From positions 1-64,000 of the forward strand of contig CALYLX010000028.1 of assembly GCA_944990035.1 (NCBI GenBank): a stretch of 64,000 bases of DNA, read 5' to 3'. The notes below the pieces were generated by a model that saw nothing but the letters and a program-made list of their open reading frames with translations, was not told the origin of the DNA and made no database searches. Each line of letters opens with the position of its first letter. Positions within the stretch are counted from its first letter, which is position 1. The DNA is from Clitopilus passeckerianus. Taxonomy: Eukaryota > Basidiomycota > Agaricomycetes > Agaricales > Entolomataceae. Positions 48,101-57,087 of the stretch are shown here, piece after piece. The position numbers were made by a program, and so were the translations under genes.

Positions 48101-48930
48101 CAAGGGATTTCTTTGGTTCCTTATCTTCTCGTTTATGTTCCAGAGCTTGCGAAATTGATGTTTTCGCACGTATCCACACCTGCTGTGTGTGGTGTCTGGT
48201 TGCTGGATGGTGTGTTACCACCGTCTGTCGTATTGTGGTAGTTGGCCTGATTGGCCCGTACACAAGGTAATCCTTTGTGTGTTCCTGCGTAAGTGGGGTT
48301 CCTCCTTGGTGAATATTCCGACTGCCGGTTCGTTCTGGCAGTATGCGAGAAAATCTTCATTGATCTCTTCTCCGTCTTCGACTATTCGGAAATAGTCGCT
48401 AAGTCCTTCTGATTTTCCGGGATTCTCTTCGGAACAATCAGGTGCTGGGGTAGGTGGCGTGTTTTCCTCTAGTAGTTGTTCTCGGATGGCTCTCATCCGC
48501 TTGATGTCTACTGCTCGCATCAATGTTTGCGACAGTCGTTGGGTAATGCGTGATTCGTCGATTTCGAGTGTGCCGTCGCTCCACGATATGATTGGATCTA
48601 CCCGTTTTAGCCAGGGTAATCCAAAAATCAGGTGGTCTTTCCCGAGTCCAGTGACAAAACATCTTTCCTTGATGATGGCTGTCCCTATCTTGGCAATAAC
48701 CCAGGTAAAGTGGGTAATAGTTCCTTGTTTGTTCAGGGTGCCATCAACGTTTCGTGCTGTAATCGGTTGTCGGAGTGGGAGTAGCGGGAGGTGATGTGTC
48801 TTGGCAAAGACGGAGTCGATAAATGACCCTTGCGCTCCAGAGTCAATGAGAGCTTTTGTGCCGGCGATTGTTGTATTTCCATCTAGGGGTCTTGTAGAGA
48901 GATTGGGATACGCATAGATTCAGCATAAAA
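45189..48930 (-). CDS. pol: Gypsy pol: protease, RT/RNase H, integrase, chromodomain
   Basis: Protease: [20 protein letters not shown] with catalytic Asp. Reverse transcriptase: [60 protein letters not shown] and the YMDD box in [13 protein letters not shown]. RNase [21 protein letters not shown]. Integrase: HHCC zinc domain ([17 protein letters not shown]), a catalytic [11 protein letters not shown] block and [20 protein letters not shown]. The C-terminal chromodomain reads [20 protein letters not shown] and [20 protein letters not shown]. One-base losses at the G run 48886-48889 and the C run 46144-46147 break the frame; each extra base would restore conserved sequence. The region 48260-48560 also needs a shift to join protease and RT. 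Confidence 0.92.
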
Positions 48931-49004
48931 ATCAGTAGCTACAAGTACACTGGAAATATCAATCGGGCGAGGAAGTACTGACGTCGGCTTTGCAGTCTTC
49001 CTCT

Positions 49005-50061
49005 TTAAAAACCCTCAGCCTCTGCTTCGGTGTAGAATTCAGCGGCTTCTTCTTGGGGCATGTCAGCTAGGACTGTTCTGACATATTTGATCAACTCGGC
49101 TCCCTTCTCAGGTTTCTTGTGGAAACGGCTGTCGTTGTTGCTGGGGTAGGTTCTTCCAAAATTCTTCCTTTGAAGACATTGTTGGATCGTGTGACCTTTC
49201 TTGGAGCAATAGTAGCACAAGTTGTTCTTCTTGTGATGTTCTCTTTCCTCCTGGGTGAGGCGGCGTTTGGGTGGATCAGTGGTGAAACGATCAACATCCA
49301 TAGCCATTGGGTCTCGGGCTCCAGTAGGTGTTTTGTAAGCACCTTTGACCATATCAGATGTCTTGATGATACGGGTATGTCCCATGATTGTCTTGGCACG
49401 TCGCCAGTTGTTGTCAAACTGGACGGCTTTCTTGACCCAATCGTCGAATGTGGTAGGAGGAATCGGAAAAGAGAATTTTCTCTCGGAGTTTGGGGGTAAG
49501 TCCTTCCATGAAGATCTCGATCTTTGCAGTGTCACCGCTGAGATCAGTTCGTGCAAGAATATTCTTGAAGACGGTGACAAATTCGTCAGCTGTCCCATCC
49601 TGTCGTAAGGCTTTGAGTTGGAGAAGTGCGGCAGCTTTGTCGTCGGTAGGGGAAAAGGCTTCTTTGAATTGGCTGATAAATTCAGCGTAGGTGGCTTTCC
49701 TTTCAGCTGCTGAATATTTATCGTGAAATTCTAATCCCCATGCTGCTGCAGTTCCTTCTTTGAGGAAGGATAGGGCGATGCGAATCTTCTTGTCATCTTC
49801 GAGTTGGTTGAGGTTGTTTAGGATGAGGTAGTCTTCAAGTTCCTGAATGAACTTTCTGGTCTTGGATCGGTCTCCGGAGAACGTTTGGGGTTTGGCTCCA
49901 ATGTCCTTCTTGTTGTTGTTGTCTTGTGACATTTCGTAGTCGAAATCGAAGTCGGTCTCTGGTTCAATTGTTTCTGCACTGGGGCGCTCCTCTGGCTCAG
50001 CTGTGGGGCTCTCCTCTAGCTGTTGTTGTACTTGGTGTTCTTCTTCTTCCTCTTCGGGCAA
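49005..50061 (-). CDS. gag: Gypsy gag (capsid/nucleocapsid)
   Basis: Capsid block: PQTFSGDRSKTRKFIQELED, EGTAAAWGLEFHDKY, AEFISQFKEAFSPTDDKAAA and DGTADEFVTVFKNILARTDL, typical of Ty3/Gypsy Gag. The nucleocapsid zinc knuckle is CYYCSKKGHTIQQC (CX2CX4HX4C). The first and second halves are in different frames. One extra T in TTTT at 49467-49470 (minus strand) explains the shift and restores IPPTTFDDWVKKAVQFDNNW. The acidic N-terminal stretch probably starts further upstream, in the region up to about 50300; the true start is not settled. Confidence 0.85.
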
Positions 50062-50516
50062 GACAGAAGCGCTGGTAGACGGGACTAGTGATGGGTTCCT
50101 GGATATTGCTGTGGGTAATGGTGCGAAGCGTCGCTGTTCCTCCTCGTCTACTTCAATGTCGTGTTCTCGTTGAGCTCGGACAATAGCAGGGGTCTTATGA
50201 GGTCGTTCAGGGGTAGGGAAGTCTAGAGCGTGGAAGTGTCTGTTTTCAACGGCAACGGTGGTGAATGTGAATTTGCCAAGGGAGAGAGAGGCGTAGCACC
50301 AGCGGTTATTGTTGTGATTAAAACCGCAGTAGCTTCCGTTGGTGAACTTGTAGACGTTGTTGGTTCCTTCTACTAGAGTGGTATTTCGTGGCGGGTGGTC
50401 TGCCCTGTGTACGACCGTGGTGACTGAGTGGTAGCCGCAACGGCAATCGGCCTGTTGCGTGCTTCTGCTGTGTTGTCGTGGGGTGGGCCTGCGCTAACAA
50501 TGAGCGGGCCTTCTGA

Positions 50517-50527
50517 TCAGCTTGACC
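50517..50527 (-). other. Primer-binding site consistent with self-priming
   Basis: Minus-strand sequence GGTCAAGCTGA begins 3 nt after the end of the 5' LTR. It is the exact complement of TCAGCTTGACC, the segment at 50711-50701 that lies about 32 nt downstream of the TATA box start and so should be the first 11 nt of the RNA. Tf1 of fission yeast primes reverse transcription by pairing the first 11 nt of its own RNA with the primer site. No match to a tRNA 3' end (TGG start) is seen. Confidence 0.65.
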
Positions 50528-50530
50528 TTT

Positions 50531-51015
50531 TGTTAAGGCAGAGCCTAACAACTTAGGTAATACTGTTTACGCTCGATGTCTTTGATAAACAAAGACAGAG
50601 ATTTGTCAGCAGCTGCGGCTGTACTGACAACCTGGTGAGATTGACGAAGCAAGGGACTTAAAGGCGAAGTAGAGAACTAAGCAGTTAGGTAGATTGCCTA
50701 GGTCAAGCTGAGGAGCCTTGACCAAATGGTACAGGTTTATATACCTATCTAGTAGTTCTAAATATAGCACATGCGCAGCATGCTGAGCAAGTAATGAGTC
50801 ATGCGCAGCATGATGAGTAAGTACATGAGTCAGTATGACTCAATGCGAGTCAGAAAGAGTCAGATAAGGTATAAGTCTCTCACGATCGTGAGAGATGCGG
50901 AGTAAGCATGGAAAAAGATGAAAAATGCGCAGTGATGCGCAGCATATGTGAGTAATCGTGCATAGGTAAGCGGGCCGGGGTATGTAAGGAGAAACATGTA
51001 AGCAAAATCATAACA
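50531..51015 (-). repeat. 5' LTR of the Gypsy element
   Basis: The copy that should drive transcription. In minus-strand order it holds a perfect 20-bp palindrome (50876-50895), clustered TGASTCA sites (50795-50842), a TATATAAA box (50743-50736) and a predicted RNA start near 50711. Repeats of ATGCGCAGCAT occur at about 50771, 50801 and 50933. Confidence 0.95.
50736..50842 (-). promoter_or_regulatory. LTR promoter: TATA box and TGASTCA (Gcn4/AP-1-like) cluster
   Basis: Three perfect TGASTCA heptamers are present at 50795-50801, 50826-50832 and 50836-50842. They lie about 50-100 bp upstream of a TATATAAA box on the minus strand. This is the consensus of bZIP factors such as Gcn4/Cpc1 and AP-1. 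Function is inferred from spacing and motif identity. The same array is in the other LTR. Confidence 0.55.
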
Positions 51016-54000
51016 AGTTGGGTCATTTCCTTGCTGACGAAAGACATGTTGAAGAGTGATAGATTTGGTGAATGATTGGTAGACAGTGCAACCTTCAGCA
51101 ACAAGTGCTTGTCGACGTCTAGAAGGTTTTGTGGAATAGAGGGGAAGATCACCAATTGGGGGAAGTTGAGCAAAGTCACCAAAGACAACCATAGGAATTC
51201 CACCAAGGATGTCGTCACGTAAAGGTGGAAAAGCTTGTCAAAGGCGTCGATCTATGCGACCTAGCTGACTCTGGCCAATCATTGATTTTTCATCAATAAT
51301 CAGTAGTTTTGCATGCTTCCATTGGGTTTGGTGACGCTGTAAACTGGTTTGTGCCAACTGCTGAAATTCTTTTCCTTCTTTGACAGGAATAGCTGCACCA
51401 TAGTTAACTGTCCATCCTCGAATTCCAAATGCAGATACTCCAGTAGGTGCTAGACGGACAACAGGATCTTTCTCACCTGGATACAATTCACGCATAGCAT
51501 GTGAAATTGCCCATATGAGATAAGATTTTCCTGTACCAGCAGTTCCATCAACATTAATGCGAAGGGGAGGAGGGTGATTGCTGGGGGGTAAAGTGTGGAT
51601 AGCCTTGAAGTAGGCCATTACTTGTAGAAATACCTGCCTTTGTTCTCCCTTGAGTTGGGAGTAATCAAGATAAGGGAGAATTTGTAAGGCATCATTGGGT
51701 GATTCTTTGACTTGAGTTGCAAGCCAGTAAGATGTGTCAGTCAGCAACTGAGCGGAAAGAGAAGAAGCATGCCAATTATATGCTGTGTCTATATCTCGTG
51801 AACCGAGATTATCCACATCTGATACAACTGCTTGGTTAGGACCACGTCTTGACTCTAATTGCCAAGCTGAGATATTGAGTTCTTCAGGTTCTTCGGGTAT
51901 AGATTCACCGTCAGAATCTTCATCAATAAGTTCTGCTTCATTTGGTGTTGGAAGAGTGTCTCCAAGATGAGGTTGGCAGTGTCCAAGACATGAGCTGTGA
52001 TATGCCTCACGCCATGATCCATAGTGTTTGAGAAGCTCAGCTTCATCATAGAAGGGATGATTGAGTACCATTTTTGCATAGCAAAACCCCTCATATCCAG
52101 CTTCATCATTGGGATCAGGCTTCCAGCAAGGCCAAATGTTAAGAGCATAGAACTTTGCTCCCCAGGATCCTTGAAGATGATATCGTTGGTTTTTAGAGTC
52201 CCAGTCATATTGAGCAGCAAATTCAAGAACAGTTTTATTTTGAAGTTCTTGATTTGCTTTATCCCGGTTTTTGTAGCGATCCAGCCAGCTAGGTTGATTT
52301 CTTCTAGAAGGATTGGCTTCACTGAAGTCAAAAGCATGTGTTGTGCTTTTGAAAGGAATAGAAAGGGATCGGACTAGCCGTGAAGAGTCAATGAGTTTGC
52401 AGTCAAGAAGGATATGGCAGGTTTCCTGTGCAGAAATGTCCCGCTCAGCAGCAAATTTAGAAAGCATTTTCCGGTATGCTATTCTAGCAGAGTCACTGTC
52501 TTTGAGATAAGTGATGACAGATTGTAGATTCTGCTCATATGAAGATGATGCAGTTTCTCCTTTGCTGGCATATTTTGCCACATAAGCCAAGACAGCCTCT
52601 CTGTTAATAACAGGTCGGAAGTCAATGTTGGCTCTCTATCCAAGGATAAATCCAGGATTAAAAACATTTAAGAGTTCATCATTTCGGCGGCTATGAAACT
52701 CTTTAAAGTTTTTCCCTATAAGTCTATGGTTAGAAAGATTACCAATGAATATATAGTTTTAAAACATACCTGGTTCCCAGTCAAATGCACTGGTATTTCT
52801 GCACTGTTTTGGGTAACCAAAGCGACAGTAAACTTCACCAGTCCCCTTTTTTTTCCGCTGACAATAGCTAGGTTTACAATGGGTATGCCGTTGAAGTCGG
52901 TTGAGTAGTTCTGCTAACTCTTTTTTAGTGTCTTCCAAAGTATTAAATAGCCTAGCAGATGGATGAATTGCTGCAGGTAGAACTGTTTTTCCAGGATTCC
53001 ATGTAGAAATGTGGTGGTCCCAAAAATCAATGAACTGCTGAAGATGATCTGGATTAGAAGTATCCAGATTATCAATTGAGGGTGCCTCTTCAATCCATAG
53101 AAATCCATGAATATGGCTGCTTCCTCGATGCTGCCATTCAAAGCGCCACCAATGATCTTTAACCTTGAATTTAGGCTTAATATACTCTTCAAAAAACACT
53201 TCCCAGCGCTTTTTAAAGTAGTAAGCAGCAATAGCAGGATTTTCATTCAAATTCTTCATGCATGTGCGGTAGAAAGTAGAGTCTTCTTCCTGGTTGGGAT
53301 GATAATGTGGCATGTGTTGATGCATATCAGGCCACTGAATATCAGCAGATGATGCAGTGAAGAAAACGTGGGGAGAGCCAATGTGGGGGGATCGAATGAT
53401 AGATGTGAGATCTCTCTGAGCTTTTTGCCAGAATGGCTTAGATCCTGCTAATTTTTCACCAGCATGAGAAAGGCAATTAGCTAGATGATCAGCTTCACCA
53501 GCTGCTATCATCTCTCGGATCTCTTCAACTGTCAGAGCTCGCTCGTCAGGGTGGGTGTTGAGAAACCAAGTTGTAGCTTTTGAGGCGTCTTGGCGTAGAA
53601 TGGTATTGAAAGCCCAATAGCGAAATCGAGGGTGGCGGGCAAATCGACCTCCTTCAAGTCTTAAAAGATGGCCAGCCCATTCATTCATTGAAACTTGTGC
53701 ACCTCTAGCAGTATTGATATCAGCCTTTCCATTATAGAAAAGAGTTGGAAAGGCATCAATAGCAATATTTTTGCCTGAGTACTCAGAGAGAGGAGTTCCT
53801 TGCACAGATGGCATAGTTAGAATAACCTGCTCGCCAGCAAGAACAGCATTTCGGAGCAATTCAGCTTCGGTAACACTGTTCTGTACATTTGGCACGAAGC
53901 CACGTGAGAAAAGTGGTTGTTGCGATTCAGGATGCTGGGGCTCTTCACCTTCCGGTGGGCCTTCATCAGCGGGAATTTCCATATCCTGAGTTTCCAGAGT

Positions 54001-55091
54001 GCGCATCTGAGTATGAACAAGCCCATTCTCAGGAAGTTGAGATAATTGTTCATAGTCGATTTGAACTCTACCACTCTGGAAAGTAGGATGATGTTGCTGC
54101 AAATACTGTAGCCATTGCAAAACAACATTTCTGCAAACACGGAAGTCCTGAAAGACTTCATTGTCATGAGAGTCATTCAGGCCACGACGACGAAGAACAA
54201 TGATGTCACATTCTTGGGGTAAAAGGGGGAGTTTGTTGTGAAAAGTAACAACATCACGTGGAAAGTTGCATGTGTGACCAGTATATTTGAATTGGCCTCC
54301 ACGAACCTGCCAGACCTGTACAAGAGCATGAACAAGGGCAATAAGCATTTCTTCAACCTGAGTGAGTTCTGGCAGGTGTGGAAGATCAGGTCCAGGGTAC
54401 ATGTCGTTTTGCTCGGTGAATTTGTTTGACGAGCGGCAACGTTTGCACTTTCCAGATCTATCAACACCAAGGTCGAACCATTTTTCATGGCAAGCCGTGC
54501 AAGATTCCAGCTGAATAGCCATTAGTTTTTCTCTAGCTTTGGCAAGAAGTGCCTTATCGCTATCACTAATAGCAGAAGCAGCTAGAGTGTCATGCAGAGA
54601 AGAATGATCTGAAGAAAGGGGAGGTTCAGGAGAATGTTGTGGGGGAGGTGAAGGTGGAGGTGGAGCATTATGTCTAGCCGTATCTTGGGCATTGTGTTCA
54701 GCTGTCTGGCGTTGGCGGCGTCGAGCCCGATCAGCTGCAGCAACACTTAGACATTTAGCACACGTATTTTTTGAGCCAAATTCATTGGTAGGAACCCAAT
54801 GCCTATTACGCTTACACCAAAGCTTATCCTGTGTAGGATGCTTTTCACGTGCTTGCCTTTGCTCACGACCTCCTAGTCTTGTAGTAGGCTGATTAGTAGT
54901 TCGAGCACGGGTAGTAGTAGAAGCCTGAGCAGCATTTACAGGGAGTGGTAGGGGTGGGGGTGGGGGTGGCTCTTGAGTTTCTGAGCCTCGCCTAGTGCCA
55001 GGGAGTGGTCTAGCATTTGAGTACCGCCTACCACCAACACGGTGTGCAGGCAGATGACTATTAACAGCACGTGTTGGTGAAAGTCTAGGTA

Positions 55092-55123
55092 GAGGTGGTG
55101 GTGGTGGTGGTGGTGGTGGTGGT
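55092..55123. repeat. GGT microsatellite encoding a polyproline run
   Basis: About ten GGT units on the plus strand. In the helicase gene on the minus strand they encode consecutive prolines within the disordered N-terminal region. Confidence 0.85.
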
Positions 55124-55844
55124 GAGGGTGATGTATCCATTCTAGACCGCTCAGCAGTATGCTGCAGAGGCTCAGAGTCTACGATAGCAGTTGAGTTAAA
55201 CGGGTCATCGATATCCATAGTATTTCTGTCAAGTTCCCCAGAAGTTCTAGAGTCACCAGCCCTAGAGTGAAACAGCTGTAGAGGCCTTGGTATAATACTT
55301 TGTTCCTCAGTGTTTTCAGGAGAGTATAGCTGTTGGAACGGAAGACGATAATGATGATCAAGAGCAGGAGGACTCGAGTGACTGCGAACTCGGCTACGTT
55401 TATGCCTTCCACACCGGCTCATAGGGGTAGCAGGGCTTAGTACAGATGCAGGACGTGCTCTAGATGTTGGTGTGATATTAACTGTAATATACCAATTATG
55501 TTAACAGCCTTAACACTAGAATCGTGATTGAATTACCAGATGTTGGGCCAACTGCTGGAGTATTGCTTTCGAGTGGAGATGGCTGAATAATTTGTGACAA
55601 TGTCTGAGGATTAGATACTGGGGAGAGCATTATCCGTGAGTTTCCAGCCCCTGGTTGTTGGAATAGATAAGGTAGAGGTCGTTTGAACCACAGTTCATCT
55701 GCTATGAATTAGAAAAAATAAATTTACACACAGGATTTAGAAAGCAGAATTGAGTATCATACATTCATCATCAGATATAGATAGCCTGGGGGAACTTCCC
55801 AAGTCTGTTCTATCCCTGGCTTTTCCCTTTCCATAGCTATCCAT

Positions 55845-56384
55845 GTTTGATTTGAATTACTAATGAAAATAGTTTGAAGTTTATAAGATGAATTATTGAA
55901 CATATACTTGAGTTCAATCTTACATTCACAGTATTTGATCAAAAATACAAGTTTGAAGTATATTGAGGTTAATTATTTGCTAGAGGTTGAGAAAGAAGAA
56001 ACGAATCCTCCAAAATTCTACCAAGTTCAACCAATTTCCTTTTACAGCTACTCAACCAACATGAGTTGATTCGAGTCAACGAAACCCTGCGATGAAATTG
56101 GGACTCCGATCACGCGCGTCTCCGAGGTTTTGGCACAGCCGCGTCCACTCACCCGGTCATCCGGCAGTCGACTGAGCCGGTGGGTTAAGCGGTCGGAAAT
56201 GTTCTCACGATCGTATGCATTCGTCGCACGCCCTTAGCATTTGGGCCTCACCTGGCATATAGGGGAGCTACGCTCCCCAATTATAAGCTATGTTGACAAA
56301 ATATAAGTCTATGTAGTATATGCTGAACCGTAAAGCAGACTATAGCACAATTATAAGGGGATTAATCGAACAATAAGGTGGAGG
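55845..56384. other. Upstream region of the Helitron gene with hairpin
   Basis: No supported gene. A perfect 7-bp stem hairpin, GGGGAGCTACGCTCCCC, lies at 56262-56278. Its right half contains CTACGCTCCCC, the inverted partner of 42730-42740. On the minus strand this hairpin lies about 420 bp before the Rep/helicase start codon, so it is a candidate 5'-end feature of the Helitron portion. No canonical TC/CTRR pair was confirmed. Confidence 0.4.
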
Positions 56385-56727
56385 TTAAGCAGGAATATCA
56401 GCAGGAATACAACGATGGCCACGGTATTTCTGGACTGCCCAAGCTGCTTGTACGCCATTCAGCCCTTTTCGATACGCGTCCATGAAACCGGATCGCAAAT
56501 CTATATCACAAAACTGTCAGTGGTGCTCCACAGGATATGATGAGTGTAAAATACCTAATGACGCGACACCTTTGCACGTCCGTCGCGTCAAGCCCTAATT
56601 GGCGACAGCGGAGATTGATCTCGGCTACACCATTTCTTTGGGAGAGGTCAACGAGGATAATATAAAATAAATTCACTGTCTGTACTTTAGAAAAAGTTGT
56701 ATCTGTGAAGATCTCAAATGGACTCAT
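56385..56727 (-). pseudogene. C-terminal DDE transposase remnant near right TIR
   Basis: On the minus strand, after an intron, this reads SGFMDAYRKGLNGVQAAWAV and QKYRGHRCIPADIPA and then stops. It closely resembles the end of the transposase at 40352-41211 (FMDAYRKALNGSQAAWAVKK, YRGHRRLP). The preceding exon (NGVAEINLRCRQLGLDATDV) is more diverged. Only about 100 residues remain, so the catalytic core is lost. It sits about 100 bp inside the right terminal repeat and may be what is left of the outer element's own transposase. Confidence 0.65.
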
Positions 56728-56829
56728 CCCGTCAATTTCACAGCTTCAGATGTATCAATAGTAGAACTACATAATTTATTTTAGAATTTTAACCCAATGT
56801 AACGCTTTTTATTGGCAGAGTCATGTGAT

Positions 56830-56892
56830 TACCTACAATGCGTTTGAGAAATATCTTATTTCGCGCTGAAATACAATCCCCTGCCTCAGGTG
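56830..56892 (-). repeat. Right terminal inverted repeat, intact 63 bp
   Basis: Uninterrupted copy ending CCCTGCCTCAGGTG on the plus strand. It is the reference that shows how the left copy was split. Confidence 0.9.
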
Positions 56893-57087
56893 TGTGATCG
56901 AAACTAGATGGACATAACAAGGTCTACTTGACTTCGCCTAAGACCTTTCCCGATATGCAGCTCGTCCTTGCACACAGGCTGGCTCGTTCCCCGCAATGCA
57001 TCCGAGCACAACGTGATAGATATTCCGGGCTGCTCGCCCCAGGCCTGATCGTTCTTCACACGCCCTCGCTACACTTCTCCTGATCTC

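Larger units (their letters stand above)
43771..51015 (-). mobile_element. Ty3/Gypsy chromovirus-type LTR retrotransposon
   Basis: A 7245-bp element transcribed on the minus strand, flanked by the duplication AGTTG (43766-43770 and 51016-51020). LTRs of 484 and 485 bp differ by one A in a short run (44152-44155 against 50912-50916), so the insertion is recent. Order on the minus strand: LTR, primer-binding site, gag with a zinc knuckle, protease, reverse transcriptase/RNase H, integrase with C-terminal chromodomain, an extra ORF, LTR. Domain order and the chromodomain place it with chromoviruses. The three coding blocks contain single-base shifts at homopolymers. Confidence 0.95.
42799..55844 (-). 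pseudogene. Helitron Rep/PIF1-helicase gene (DUF6570, Helitron_like_N), disrupted
   Basis: Would encode a rolling-circle replication initiator fused to a PIF1-family helicase. Likely start at 55844 (MDSYGKGKARDRTDLGSS). A proline-rich, disordered N-terminal part leads to a zinc-binding region (CTACHEKWFDL, CKRCRSS) and DUF6570 (ALVHALVQVWQVRGGQFKYT). The Helitron_like_N domain follows, with the HUH motif in QHRGSSHIHGFLWIEE. The two-tyrosine motif is in LAYVAKYASKG. The helicase has Walker A NVDGTAGTGKSYLIW, Walker B LLIIDEKSMI, VVFGDFAQLPPIGD and the C-terminal [21 protein letters not shown] 7.2-kb Gypsy element splits it after the QHVFRQQGNDPT motif; the frame resumes as QIHFRNALLRLRTYSATQED. 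Two in-frame stops (about 52640 and 51238) look like TGG to TAG and CGA to TGA changes. Confidence 0.85.
39924..56892. mobile_element. Composite TIR-bounded element with nested insertions
   Basis: A 16,969-bp unit bounded by 63-bp terminal inverted repeats starting CACCTGAGGCAGGGGATT. The flanking trinucleotide is TGT on both sides (39921-39923 and 56893-56895), a possible target duplication. CAC-starting ends with 3-bp duplications resemble CACTA/EnSpm-like elements, but I see no transposase of that type. Contents: a fold-back MITE with a mariner-like element inside it in the left repeat, a pogo-like MITE, a Helitron Rep/helicase gene, a Gypsy retrotransposon inside that gene, and a DDE transposase remnant near the right end. 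Without the nested insertions it would be about 7.9 kb. It lies between DHX35 and the MDP1-like gene and breaks no recognised host gene. Confidence 0.8.

Noticed and set aside
39924..56892. Starship-type giant element
   Set aside because: No DUF3435 tyrosine recombinase captain was seen, and Starships do not have 63-bp inverted ends with a Rep/helicase.
39924..56892. Maverick/Polinton or viral insertion
   Set aside because: Long inverted repeats alone suggested it, but there is no protein-primed polymerase, capsid or packaging ATPase; the integrase present belongs to the nested Gypsy element.
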